Positions 28,043 to 38,266 of a DNA stretch of 64,000 nt are shown here, piece after piece. The translations under genes and the position numbers were made by a program. A model generated the notes under the pieces. The model worked only from the letters and a program-made list of their open reading frames with translations, ran no database searches and was not told the origin of the DNA. The DNA comes from Thalassotalea piscium. GTDB lineage: Bacteria > Pseudomonadota > Gammaproteobacteria > Enterobacterales > Alteromonadaceae. Numbering within the stretch: the stretch's first letter is position 1; the number at the start of each line of letters is the position of its first letter. The DNA lies in contig NZ_AP027362.1 in NCBI RefSeq assembly GCF_030295935.1, positions 3,839,982 to 3,903,981 on the forward strand, in the 5' to 3' direction.

Positions 28043-30352
28043 ATGGCATCAGAGGCAGATACAAGAGCAAATTACATTGACCCAGCGTTAAAAGCCGCTC
28101 ATTGGCAACCTAACAATATCATTCGGGAGCACTACTTTACCGATGGTCGTAAGCTTGCAGGTGGTGTACGTGGTCGTCGTTGTTTTGTCGATTATCTGCT
28201 TCACAAAGACAATCGCTACCTTGCAGTTGTTGAGGCAAAGAAAGAGTCTGAGCACGCAACCAAAGGCCTTCAACAAGCTATAGACTATGCCAAAAAGCTA
28301 CTCGTTCGCTTTGTTTATTCAAGCAACGGTAAGCAAACGTATGAGTTCGACTTGGAAACAGGCAAAGGCGACTACGTTGAGTTTTACCCAACTCCGCAAG
28401 AGCTTGAGAACCGCTATGCAGACGTTAACTCTGATCTAGGCCAGCAACTTCGTAATGTGCCCTTTCACTTAGAAGGCGCAATGCAGCCACGTTACTACCA
28501 AGAATTAGCGGTACATGCTGCTACAGATGCCATTGGTAAAGGTAAACCACGAGTGCTTTTAACGCTTGCTACCGGTACAGGTAAAACCTTTATTGCCTTT
28601 CAAATAGTTCATAAGCTTTTCCAATCTCGTTGGAACAAAGAAGCACCTGGTAGTCGACGGCCACGAATATTGTTTTTGGCTGATCGTAATATTTTAGCCG
28701 ACCAAGCTATCAATACTTTTAACCCCTATGAAAAAGATCTTATCAAGATAAACGGTGAGGAGGTACGCAAGCGTGGTGGAATCGTACCAACCAATGCACA
28801 CATATTTTTTGCTATTTAACAAGCTATTGCTGAACGTGAAAATATCGAGGGTTATTACAAAGCTTACCCAAGAGATTTTTTTGATCTAATAATGATTGAC
28901 GAGTGTCACCGAGGCAGCGCCAATGAAGCGGGTTCATGGCGAGCTATACTCGATCATTTTGGCAATGCAGTGCACGTAGGTTTAACAGCAACACCGAAAC
29001 GAGAAGCCAACGTTGATACCTATGATTACTTTGGGACACCCGCCTTTGAATACTCATTAAAGGACGGCATAAACGATGGTTTCCTAACGCCTTACCGCGT
29101 AAAGCGGGTGCGCACCAATCTCGACGAGCTGGTGCTAACTAAAGATGATCAGGTGGTCGAAGGTGAGTCTGGGCAAGACGTCTATCAGGTGGAAGATTAC
29201 GACAAGAAGATCATTGTTGATGAGCGCACAGAGCTCGTTGCAAAAGCCATTTTGGACAATATCAACCCATTAGAAAAAACCATCGTCTTTTGTGAAAACC
29301 AGAATCATGCACTCACTATGCGCGACATGATCAATAAACATAAAAAAGTTAAAGACCCACATTACTGCGTTCGAGTAACCAGTGATGAAGGCAAAATTGG
29401 CCGCGAGCTGTTAGAGAAGTTTCAGGATAACGACAAAGACATCCCCACTATTATTACCTCCTCGCAAATGCTCACTACTGGTGTTGATGCTCGTAACGTG
29501 CGAAATGTAGTCCTTGATAGAACCGTAGGCTCAATGGTGGAGTTCAAACAAATTGTAGGTCGAGGGACCCGTGTTTTTGATGGTAAGGACTACTTTACCA
29601 TTGTTGATTTTCGAGGTGCCACCAACAAGTTTTACGATAAGGACTGGGATGGAGAGCCTGAAACACCAGAGCCCGGTGGAACTGGTGAGCCTAAACCACC
29701 TCCATATACTCCAAAACCACCTGGAGAAGGTCCACTACCCGAGCCAGGAGAGCCAAAGCCTCGACTAAAAGTGAAACTTGGGAGACATCGTGAGTTAAAA
29801 GTAATCGACGTTGAAACCCGTTATATTGATGAAAATGGTAAGCCACTCACTGTTCAAGAGTTTGTTGAACGCCTGATAAGTCAACTACCGGGGCTGTTTA
29901 AATCGGTTGAAGAACTAACAAACATTTGGTCTGACCCTGATGAGCGTGAAACTTTGCTAAGCAAACTCATGCATGCCGGCTTCGACAAGGAGCAACTGAC
30001 CACTCTACGGCGTATGTTCGAGGCTGAAGACTGCGATATTTTTGATTTGTTGGCATTCTTAGCTTTTGAACAACCGATGGCCACACGCAAAGCGCGTGCT
30101 GATAACGTGCGTAAAAACAGCCAATTTTTCAGCCAATACCAGCAAGAAAAAGCACAAAAGTTTCTACATTTTGTGCTTAACCGCTATGAACAAACGGGCA
30201 GCACCGAGCTATCACGAGAGCGCTTACCTGCACTTATTGAATTATCAGGTTTAGGTACAGTTAAAGATGCCTCTTTAGCTTTCGGCGGCAAACCAGCCTA
30301 CTTGCTAACAGCATTTAAACAATTACAACATCAGCTTTATCATGTGAATTAA
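28043..30352 (+). pseudogene. hsdR: HsdR, type I restriction subunit, interrupted by one stop codon
   Basis: The reading frame is continuous from 28043 (ATG after GGAGAAGGG) to 30352 except for TAA at 28817-28819, within FFAI-stop-QAIAERENIEGYY, where relatives have Tyr; TAT/TAC to TAA is one base change. Before the stop: the N-terminal nuclease (FVDYLL...AVVEAKKES) and Walker A LATGTGKTFIAF. After it: DEAD-like IDECHRGS, LTATPKRE, helicase C domain (VGRGTRVFDGKDYFTIVDFRG), a Pro-rich linker and the EcoEI-type C-terminal domain. Neither half alone could restrict DNA. The gene is otherwise well preserved, suggesting recent loss. Confidence 0.92.
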
Positions 30353-30353
30353 A

Positions 30354-32150
30354 ATGGAATTAACATTAGCACCAAACCCGCTGCACAGTGAGCAGCAAAC
30401 ATTACATATCAACAAGGTGGCAACCTTAATTGGTGAAAATGGCTGCGGTAAATCCAGCATTTTACAATCGGTTTTCGAGCAACGATTAAATAGACGTGCT
30501 CACCAGCACTTAAGCGTAGTTTGCTTTTCTTCAGGTCAAAATGAAAATTACTCGGAGAAATTTAGTTCTTATCTTAGCAGAGAGCGCCAGGCGGGCCGAG
30601 GCCTTAATTTAGAGTGCCTATATTTCGACAAGCCTTGGTCAAAACTTTTAATCTTCTTAGCCACAGCGATCAAACGAAATGGCAAAGTTCGTTCGTTTTT
30701 AAATGATAGGGGTTATGTAACCGAATCCGAGGATGGGCGCGACGATAGAACTACTGTTTTAAAATGCTCATTTAAAGTCACCAAGGATTATGCCGAGCGT
30801 GTACAGCGTGCATTAAAGGAAGAGGAAAGTGGCGAAATAAATACACTTCGAAACACACCTTATTTTAGATCCTTAGATAGCTTTATCACTGAATTTTATT
30901 CGGATGATTACAACTTTGACCAACCCATACGCAAGCATTCGATTGAAATACCAGCAAATCGCCTTATTAATGTTTCTTTTGATTACCCAAGACAAGCTGA
31001 AGCCGGCGAAGAAGTAGTAGAAGCAGGGGAAGTAAATGCTCACGCTCAAAACACAACGTTTGACCCTGAAGTAAGTTTTTTCACGCAGGCCGCAGACAAT
31101 GACTACTTTATTGATAAACAAGGCTACAAGCTAACTTTTAAAGATGGCTTAGAGCTTGATCAACTAAGCGATGGTGAATATCAACTCCTCTTTCTTTACG
31201 CATTGATAGACCTTTTTGATGCACCAAACACCTTATTTTTGTTTGACGAAGCTGACTCTCACCTTCATTACAAAAACGTTGAGAAACTGTGGTCACTATT
31301 GCACAGCATACAAGGCCACGCGATTACTACTACCCATTTGTTGGACTCTATTTCTGCAAAAGAAAACCGCATTGAACACCTTAAGGTCGTTGAAAATGGG
31401 CGCATCAACGATGACAACAAAATTAAGCAATTGATTAACAGACTTAGTGTACTTTCTCGTGCAAAGTCTGTTGAATTTGAAGTGTGTGGTAAATTGCCAA
31501 ATATAGCTTTATTAGACGACTATAACGATTGGATTATATTCACCAAACTCGCTGAACGAGCAGGTTTAGATGTAAGCAGACTAACTCCCGTCCATGCAAT
31601 GAAGAAGTCATCAAGTTACGCGACTGCGAGCGAAACATTTGCCAAAGGCAAAATAGATTGGCTACATGGCTTGAGTAAGGTTGAGTCCCAACTAACCACA
31701 ACTAAAATATTCCTGATTTGTGATAGAGACGAAGCAGCATTAGATTGGAACGCGCGTGATGGTGTGCAAGTTAATGGACGAATTTATCGTGATTTATTGG
31801 CGGCAATCCAATGGCCGCGTGGCACCAACATTTCACCATACCTGTTGGCTTGGAAACGCCGCGAAATCAAAAATTACTTGCTTTCACATACAGCACTGTC
31901 ACATCACAACGTACTAGCTGCAATCAACAACCCAGATATTGCGCAGCGAAATCACTTACAACCAAACAACTCAGGTGATAACGACGATATTCGCCGTTTG
32001 AACGCAAAAATTGTCATTGACCCACTGATCAATACCGAGGGTATCGGGCTCGACATTAACAAGCTCCAAACCTATATCGACCTGATTCCGCCAGAAGAAA
32101 TCAGCGAAGACATCACCAATATGTACAATTTTATTATCGGAAAACTATAA
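30354..32150 (+). CDS. AAA/ABC-type ATPase fused to a Toprim/DUF4435-like region, inside the R-M operon
   Basis: 598 residues. ATPase part: Walker A IGENGCGKSS (26-35), a signature-like LSDGEYQLLFLYAL (about 271-284), Walker B TLFLFDEADSHLH (about 293-305) and an ITTTHLLDS switch, as in OLD/SMC-like defence ATPases. The C-terminal part (about 375-598) resembles OLD-type Toprim or DUF4435 nucleases: ALLDDYND at the place of the usual acidic motif, FLICDRDEA (about 453-461) for DxD, and a WKRREIKNYLL segment. The first acidic position is Asp rather than Glu. It starts 2 bp after hsdR and ends 3 bp before hsdM. It recalls a single-chain PARIS or OLD system, but identity is not proven. Confidence 0.7.
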   Translation: MELTLAPNPLHSEQQTLHINKVATLIGENGCGKSSILQSVFEQRLNRRAHQHLSVVCFSSGQNENYSEKFSSYLSRERQAGRGLNLECLYFDKPWSKLLIFLATAIKRNGKVRSFLNDRGYVTESEDGRDDRTTVLKCSFKVTKDYAERVQRALKEEESGEINTLRNTPYFRSLDSFITEFYSDDYNFDQPIRKHSIEIPANRLINVSFDYPRQAEAGEEVVEAGEVNAHAQNTTFDPEVSFFTQAADNDYFIDKQGYKLTFKDGLELDQLSDGEYQLLFLYALIDLFDAPNTLFLFDEADSHLHYKNVEKLWSLLHSIQGHAITTTHLLDSISAKENRIEHLKVVENGRINDDNKIKQLINRLSVLSRAKSVEFEVCGKLPNIALLDDYNDWIIFTKLAERAGLDVSRLTPVHAMKKSSSYATASETFAKGKIDWLHGLSKVESQLTTTKIFLICDRDEAALDWNARDGVQVNGRIYRDLLAAIQWPRGTNISPYLLAWKRREIKNYLLSHTALSHHNVLAAINNPDIAQRNHLQPNNSGDNDDIRRLNAKIVIDPLINTEGIGLDINKLQTYIDLIPPEEISEDITNMYNFIIGKL

Positions 32151-32153
32151 GCC

Positions 32154-33656
32154 ATGTCATTACAACAAAAGATTGACCGAATTACCGACATACTGCGCCG
32201 TGATGATGGCATTAGCGGTGCAATGCACTATACCGAGCAAACCTCTTGGGTACTGTTCTTAAAGTTTTTGGATGATTACGAGTCTGAAAAAGAAGATGAA
32301 GCAGTTCTGTCAGGTAAAAACTATCAACCGGTATTAGATGAAGAGCACCGATGGTCAAAATGGGCCTGTCCTAAAAACGAGGATGGCAAACTAGATATCA
32401 ACAAAGTTCGGACAGGTGATGACCTTACAGAATATGTTAATAGCGAATTATTCCCTTATCTAAAAGGATTCGCCAATTCGGCTATCACAGGTTCAGGGGC
32501 AGACCCAAAGTCTTTTGCCTATAAAATTGGTGCTATTTTCCAATATTTAGATAACAAAGTTGCCTCTGGCCATACCTTGCGCGAAGTGTTGGATATTGTC
32601 GACACCCTGAACTTCCAATCTGAAGCTGAGATGTTTGAGTTATCTTTAGTCTATGAGGGGTTGCTTCAAAATATGGGAGATGCGGGTGGTTACGCGGGCG
32701 AATTTTACACCCCTCGCCCTGTAGTGAAAGCTATGGTAAAGGCTCTAGATCCTAAGCCACTTGATAAAATTTATGATGCAGCAGCCGGCTCATGCGGATT
32801 CTTAGTTGAAGCATTTGAATACAATAAGCCTAAAGAATTCAAGAAGAGAGCAGGGCGAGAACTTACAAGCGAAGAATATGACTTTCAACGCGTAGATGCG
32901 TATTGGGGCTTTGAAAAAACCTCATTGGCTTATGTAATGGGCATGATGAACATGATTTTACATGGCATCGAATCTCCCAACCTATTCCGTGGTAATACCC
33001 TTACTCAGAATATCCGTGATATTCAGGAAAAAGACCGTTACGACATTATTCTGGCTAACCCTCCTTTTGGTGGTAAAGAAAAGTCGCAAATTCAGCAAAA
33101 CTTTCCTATACAAAGTAACGCCACCGAATTGCTGTTTTTACAGCATTTTATGAAAACCCTAAAAAGTGGTGGCAAAGCAGCCATCGTGGTACCAGAAGGC
33201 GTGCTATTCCAAACCAACAGCGCCTTTAAGCAAGTCAAACAAGAACTGCTGGAGAACTTTAACCTGCACACTATATTAAGCCTGCCTGCTGGGGTATTTT
33301 TGCCGTATTCAGGCGTTAAAACCAACGTGTTGTTTTTTGAGCGCAGCGGCGGTACTAGCGATGTGTGGTACTACGAATGTGAGCCTGAGCAAAAGCTTAC
33401 TAAAAACAAACCGATCACCGATGATCACCTTAAAGAGTTTGTTGAGCTGTATGACAGCAGAGAAGCCACCGATCGTTCGTGGACTGTATCGGCCAGCAAG
33501 CTAGCCGAAGATTATGATCTGTCCGCTAAAAACCCAGCCAAACAAAAAGATGCCGAGCACTTAGCGCCAAGCGATATCCTTAAGCAGATCCGCATCAAGG
33601 AAAAACTGGTATCTAGCCTGTTGGATGAAATTGAAGACCTGTTGGCGGAGAAATAA
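32154..33656 (+). CDS. hsdM: HsdM, type I DNA N6-adenine methyltransferase subunit
   Basis: 500 residues. N-terminal helical HsdM_N domain (about 1-150), then the methylase core with the SAM-binding motif YDAAAGSCGFL (unusual where DPACGTGGFL is common) and the catalytic motif ILANPPFGGKE. With HsdS it methylates adenine in a bipartite recognition sequence, protecting host DNA. It seems intact. With hsdR broken, the M2S methyltransferase may still work alone. Confidence 0.95.
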   Translation: MSLQQKIDRITDILRRDDGISGAMHYTEQTSWVLFLKFLDDYESEKEDEAVLSGKNYQPVLDEEHRWSKWACPKNEDGKLDINKVRTGDDLTEYVNSELFPYLKGFANSAITGSGADPKSFAYKIGAIFQYLDNKVASGHTLREVLDIVDTLNFQSEAEMFELSLVYEGLLQNMGDAGGYAGEFYTPRPVVKAMVKALDPKPLDKIYDAAAGSCGFLVEAFEYNKPKEFKKRAGRELTSEEYDFQRVDAYWGFEKTSLAYVMGMMNMILHGIESPNLFRGNTLTQNIRDIQEKDRYDIILANPPFGGKEKSQIQQNFPIQSNATELLFLQHFMKTLKSGGKAAIVVPEGVLFQTNSAFKQVKQELLENFNLHTILSLPAGVFLPYSGVKTNVLFFERSGGTSDVWYYECEPEQKLTKNKPITDDHLKEFVELYDSREATDRSWTVSASKLAEDYDLSAKNPAKQKDAEHLAPSDILKQIRIKEKLVSSLLDEIEDLLAEK

Positions 33657-33658
33657 GC

Positions 33659-34813
33659 ATGGAACAGGTTTTGTATTCATTACCGGACGGGTGGAAATAT
33701 CAAAAGCTTAAAACACTAATAAAAATGCATTACGGCAAAGCTTTAAAGGCCGCCAATCGTATTGAAGGGGAAGTACCAGTATATGGCTCTAATGGTGTCG
33801 TAGGAAGCCATAATGAATATTTGTGGGACCAACCCACAGTTGTTATTGGTCGAAAGGGCTCTGTTGGTGAAGCAAATCTTGCCTTTACTCCTTCTTGGAC
33901 AATTGACACTGCATACTACGTAGAAATTATTGATCACGAAGTTTTGAATCTTATGTATTTCTATTACTTTGCTGATAGGTTCGATGTTTCGTCAATATCT
34001 CAAAAAGGGGTTAAACCTGGTATTAATCGCAATGATTATTTGAATTTGAGTTTCCCTTTGCCTCCAATCAATGAACAAGAACGCATAGTCGAAAAACTCG
34101 ATGCATTGCTCACCCGCATCGACTCCGCCATTGAGCATTTGCAGGAAAGCGTCACATTGAAAAATAGCCTTCTTCAATCAGCACTCGATGGTCAGTTTTC
34201 AGCTATCACTGAGAGAATGACGATTGAATCGCTGGCTGAGGTAAAAGGTGGCAAGCGCTTACCGAAAGGCGAAAAGCTAAGTGATGAAGAGACTGAGCAC
34301 CCATATATCCGAGTGTCGGATTTTACAGATAAAGGAACGATAGATTTATCTGGTATCAAGTACATATCGAAAGAAATCCACGAACAAATCAAACGCTATG
34401 TGATTTGCAAGGACGACCTTTATATCAGTATTGCTGGGACTATCGGTAAGACAGGTTTCGTTCCCCCAGAATTGGACGGTGCAAACCTGACAGAAAACGC
34501 TGCTAAGTTGGTTATCAAAGATAAACAACAACTAGATTTAAGCTACCTGTATCTGTTTACATTGACCTCTGATTTCTCTGCGCAGGCAGGGTTAGCGACC
34601 AAGACAGTTGCACAGCCTAAGTTGGCGCTAACTCGTTTAAGCAAAATTGAAATCCCAATGTGTTCATTGGAAGAGCAGAAGTTATTGATATCAACGATTG
34701 AAGCACTCAAACGTAAAATTCACGACGCGGAAACAGTCCTTCTAGGGAAAATGGATGACTTAAAAAGCTTAAAAGCATCAATTCTTGATTCCGCCTTTAA
34801 AGGCGAGCTCTAA
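33659..34813 (+). CDS. hsdS: HsdS, type I specificity subunit
   Basis: 384 residues with two target recognition domains (about 1-150 and 195-350), each followed by a conserved helix (LPPINEQERIVEKLDALLTRIDSAIEHL and the IEIPMCSLEEQKLLISTIEALKRKI region) that spaces the two half-sites. It chooses the DNA sequence for both methylation and restriction. It starts two bases after the hsdM stop. The recognition sequence cannot be predicted here. Confidence 0.93.
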   Translation: MEQVLYSLPDGWKYQKLKTLIKMHYGKALKAANRIEGEVPVYGSNGVVGSHNEYLWDQPTVVIGRKGSVGEANLAFTPSWTIDTAYYVEIIDHEVLNLMYFYYFADRFDVSSISQKGVKPGINRNDYLNLSFPLPPINEQERIVEKLDALLTRIDSAIEHLQESVTLKNSLLQSALDGQFSAITERMTIESLAEVKGGKRLPKGEKLSDEETEHPYIRVSDFTDKGTIDLSGIKYISKEIHEQIKRYVICKDDLYISIAGTIGKTGFVPPELDGANLTENAAKLVIKDKQQLDLSYLYLFTLTSDFSAQAGLATKTVAQPKLALTRLSKIEIPMCSLEEQKLLISTIEALKRKIHDAETVLLGKMDDLKSLKASILDSAFKGEL

Positions 34814-34822
34814 GGAGGGAGT

Positions 34823-36205
34823 ATGGCGAGGTTATTACCAGGGGATTTTACGCCTGAAGATTTGAATATTGATATCGAAGAAGTATTTCCGAATTGTATT
34901 GAGGTTTTTTACACACCAAGTATTAGTGATTTAAAAGATGCTGGATTAGATACCCAAGATTTAAGTCTGCACAAAAGAAAAATAGCCGAAATTAGTGGTC
35001 AGGATCATTACATTTCTGTCTACCCCATATATACCTTGCCAACCCATCCGGACTACCTAAAACAAAAGTATGAGCAAATTAATGTTATCACCATAGTAAT
35101 AGACATAGACACTGCTCCATATTCGAAAGAAGAAGTCATAGATGTATTACAGATGCTACCAGCAGGCTTCATAAAAGATATTCGATATGGCTTAGGGTTA
35201 ACAAAAGAGTATCAAGCGATCATTTCAGCTATTGAAGACCATTCTGATCACCAGTGTATTGTGATAGGCTCTGAGGAAACTGGTGATTCAGATTATGAGT
35301 ATTTTCATCTAAACATGAATGATTATGATGAAATGCGCTGCTCATGTAACCGCATTACCGAAAGAGCTAGGAAAGCAGCCCGAATAACAAAATCCGCAAC
35401 CACATATAATCATCTTGCCTATCGATTAGGAGTGGAGCAAAAACCATTGCCTACCAATAACGACGCGATTAGCAAAATGCTTAGGATAAAAATAACGAAT
35501 AGTGATAAGCAAGCGGCCATGAACATGGTGACAGAAGACAAGTCAGCGGTAAAACAAACTGACTCTGTGACCTTGGCTAAGTTAAAAAGTGATATCGAAC
35601 TTGTATCACTTGAGCGACTGATTACTTCCTATGCAGAGCTGCTTGATAAAAGAACGAAAGAAGATACATGGCAAGAATTGTTTAATCAAAATCCATTTAT
35701 TTTGAGCTTAGCTTTTGGTTACCCAGCAATAAAAATATCAGATCAAGCCAGTATCGGTGGAAAGCGCTTGAGTGGTGACGGTGAAAAGATTGCTGATTAC
35801 CTAATAAAAAATGGAATGACAAATAACCTTGCGCTGATTGAAATTAAGAAACCGTCTTCGGCATTGTTGAACAAAACAGCCTATAGGGGTTCTGTTTACT
35901 GCGCATCAACAGAGCTAACAGGCTCAGTGACTCAAGTACTCGATCAGTGCTATCAACTTCAACAAAACATCGCCACAATAAAAAACAATAATCGACTGTA
36001 TGATATAGAGTCTTATGCAGTGCATTGCATTTTAATTATTGGAAGACTGCCTGTGAATGACGACGAGATAAAGTCTTTCGAGATATATCGCCGTAATTCA
36101 AAAAACGTACAAATTATTACCTTCGATGAGCTACTCCTCAAATTAAAACAATTACACGAGTTCCTCGGTAATGACAGCGATAGCGACAAGGACACTAGCT
36201 TATGA
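34823..36205 (+). CDS. Shedu-like (SduA, DUF4263) nuclease
   Basis: 460 residues. The C-terminal third is a DUF4263/Shedu nuclease: EDTWQELFNQNPFIL, then ADYLIKNG...LALIEIKKP (PD-(D/E)XK active site near 325-344), and the hallmark YRGSVYCASTELTGSVTQVLDQ. The N-terminal 200 residues are an alpha/beta region I do not recognise, with a Cys pair at MRCSCNR; it may sense the trigger. Shedu proteins protect against phage by DNA cleavage. A GGAGG site precedes the ATG, and the gene overlaps the next by 4 bp (ATGA), so the two probably act together. Confidence 0.82.
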   Translation: MARLLPGDFTPEDLNIDIEEVFPNCIEVFYTPSISDLKDAGLDTQDLSLHKRKIAEISGQDHYISVYPIYTLPTHPDYLKQKYEQINVITIVIDIDTAPYSKEEVIDVLQMLPAGFIKDIRYGLGLTKEYQAIISAIEDHSDHQCIVIGSEETGDSDYEYFHLNMNDYDEMRCSCNRITERARKAARITKSATTYNHLAYRLGVEQKPLPTNNDAISKMLRIKITNSDKQAAMNMVTEDKSAVKQTDSVTLAKLKSDIELVSLERLITSYAELLDKRTKEDTWQELFNQNPFILSLAFGYPAIKISDQASIGGKRLSGDGEKIADYLIKNGMTNNLALIEIKKPSSALLNKTAYRGSVYCASTELTGSVTQVLDQCYQLQQNIATIKNNNRLYDIESYAVHCILIIGRLPVNDDEIKSFEIYRRNSKNVQIITFDELLLKLKQLHEFLGNDSDSDKDTSL

Positions 36206-38220
36206 GCTTGCAAACAAATTTAAAAGGCCGTTTACGGAATACATCTTTGCCAAAAAGTCACGGTCTTATGCCAGTGTTCGAAGCTGTAGTGAATTCAATT
36301 CAATCTATTGAAGAAAAAGGGGCAACCACAAATCGCAAGGTTACACTTCAGATTAACCGTTCACCGCAGAACAGCCTCAACCTAGATATAAAGTCTTTAC
36401 CTCCTATAGTGGGTTTCACTATCGTTGATAATGGTTGTGGCTTTGATGAAGATAACTTCAGGTCTTTTGAGACGCTCGATTCAGATCACAAAATTGCTAA
36501 AGGGTGCCGTGGTGTTGGACGACTGATGTGGCTGAAGGTATTTGATTTGGTTGAAGTACAAAGTCACTTTGTAAGCGATGAAGGTGAGCTTAAACTACGA
36601 AAGTTCAACTTTGATGCAAAACTTGGTGTCCACCAAGAAACAGTATCGTCTGCGACCCAAAGCCATACTGGTACAAAGATAAAACTCGTTGGCTTCGATG
36701 ACAGTTATCGAAAACAAGCTCCTATCAAAGGCGTATCCATCGCAAACCAGCTGCTTGAACATGTACTCTGGTATTTTGTACGTCAAGGCAGTGCACCGAA
36801 TATACAGGTTGAGGACAATGGAGAAGTTTTCGACCTAGATAAGCTATTAGAAGAACATATGCATTCAAGTGCATCCACTGAAACAATTAAAGTTCGTGAA
36901 TATGCTTTCGAATTGACCCACATAAAATTTCGTGCGTCGGTTAACAAAAAACACCAATTGGCTCTTTGCGCTGCGAATAGACTTGTTAAAGAAGAATCTA
37001 TTCAGGGTAAACTTCCTGGTTTATATGGGAAAATTTCAGATACTACTGGTGACTTTATCTACACTTGCTATGTGTCTTCAGAATACCTAGATCAACATGT
37101 TCGAAGTGAGCGTACATCTTTTGATATAGCCGAAGATGTAGAAGGGATGCTAAACGATGTGAGCTTTAAAGACATTAGAGAAGCTGTCTTAGCTCGTGCA
37201 AAAGAATACTTAAAAGATGTATTAGCGGAAAACGTAAAATCTGGCCGAAAACGAGTAGAAGACTTCATCAATAATCATGCCCCCCGTTACAGGCCTATTG
37301 CAAATTATATACCTGAAGACCTATTGATTGTTGATCCCGATAAGTCAGATAAAGAGTTAGAGTTACATCTTCATGCACAATGGTACGAAGTTGAAAGCCA
37401 GTTAGTCAGTGACGGGCATGACATCATGAAACCTCACAATGAGGATCATATTGAAGAATATAAAGTGAAGCTTGGTGAATACCTGCAAAGAGCTGAAGAC
37501 TTAAAGAAATCAGATCTTGCCAATTACGTCTCGCATCGAAAAGTCATTATTGATTTACTCCAAAAGTCTATTGAGCGTCTAGATAGTGGTAAATACGCCC
37601 GTGAAGATTTGATTCACGAACTGATTATGCCAATGAGAAAAGACTCTAGTGAAGTATTGTTTGATTCAAGCAACCTATGGCTTATAGATGAAAGGCTAGC
37701 ATTCCATAATTATTTAGCTTCCGACAAAACATTCAATGCTATGCCAATCACAGATAATGACTCTAAGAAGGAGCCAGATCTTCTTAGCTTGAGAGTTTTC
37801 GATAACCCTATTCTAGTTAACGATCAAACAAGTTTCCCTTTGGCTGCCATTACGGTAATAGAGATAAAACGCCCAATGCGCAACGATATGCGAGAAGGTG
37901 AAGACAAAGATCCAATAGACCAAGCATTAAGTTACTTGGAAAAAGTTCGCGAGGGAAAAGTAACAACTAAATCAGGTCGCCCAATCCCTGGAAATAATGA
38001 CATTCCTGGTTATTGCTACGTACTTTGTGACTTAACTGAGTCGATGCACAAGCGATGTCGCAGAGCAAACTTGAGGATTACTTCGGACGGAATGGGCTAC
38101 TTTGGATATAACGAACCATCTCATGCTTACATTGAAGTTATAACTTTTGACCAACTCGTTAAGGCTGCAAAAGAGAGAAATAGAGCTTTCTTTGACAAAC
38201 TTGGGTTACCAACCAATTAA
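36202..38220 (+). CDS. GHKL ATPase with C-terminal PD-(D/E)XK-like motif
   Basis: 672 residues. The N-terminal Bergerat fold (about 1-200) shows the conserved Glu/Asn of VFEAVVNSIQS, FTIVDNGCGFDE, and the glycine-rich lid KGCRGVGRLMWLKVF, as in Hsp90/MutL/Morc-type ATPases. A helical middle region follows (about 330-500). Near the C-terminus EPDLLS followed about 25 residues later by TVIEIKRP fits a PD-(D/E)XK nuclease site. Translationally coupled to the Shedu-like gene. Function inferred as ATP-gated defence, working with or regulating the upstream nuclease. No named system known to me matches this exact pair. Confidence 0.75.
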   Translation: MSLQTNLKGRLRNTSLPKSHGLMPVFEAVVNSIQSIEEKGATTNRKVTLQINRSPQNSLNLDIKSLPPIVGFTIVDNGCGFDEDNFRSFETLDSDHKIAKGCRGVGRLMWLKVFDLVEVQSHFVSDEGELKLRKFNFDAKLGVHQETVSSATQSHTGTKIKLVGFDDSYRKQAPIKGVSIANQLLEHVLWYFVRQGSAPNIQVEDNGEVFDLDKLLEEHMHSSASTETIKVREYAFELTHIKFRASVNKKHQLALCAANRLVKEESIQGKLPGLYGKISDTTGDFIYTCYVSSEYLDQHVRSERTSFDIAEDVEGMLNDVSFKDIREAVLARAKEYLKDVLAENVKSGRKRVEDFINNHAPRYRPIANYIPEDLLIVDPDKSDKELELHLHAQWYEVESQLVSDGHDIMKPHNEDHIEEYKVKLGEYLQRAEDLKKSDLANYVSHRKVIIDLLQKSIERLDSGKYAREDLIHELIMPMRKDSSEVLFDSSNLWLIDERLAFHNYLASDKTFNAMPITDNDSKKEPDLLSLRVFDNPILVNDQTSFPLAAITVIEIKRPMRNDMREGEDKDPIDQALSYLEKVREGKVTTKSGRPIPGNNDIPGYCYVLCDLTESMHKRCRRANLRITSDGMGYFGYNEPSHAYIEVITFDQLVKAAKERNRAFFDKLGLPTN

Positions 38221-38228
38221 CTAGCACA

Positions 38229-38266
38229 ACAAAAAGCAGGCCTATAATTTGCGGCCTGCTTTTTTA
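38229..38266 (+). terminator. Terminator closing the defence operon
   Basis: AAAAAGCAGGCC and GGCCTGCTTTTTT-type arms (with ATAATTTGC loop) form a GC-rich stem followed by six T. It lies about 10 bp after the GHKL stop, just inside the right transposon end, and shields glmS-side DNA from cargo transcription. Confidence 0.85.

Noticed and set aside
30354..32150. Firm assignment as PARIS (AriA-AriB fusion)
   Set aside because: The Toprim-like region is divergent and I cannot run a profile search, so only resemblance is claimed.
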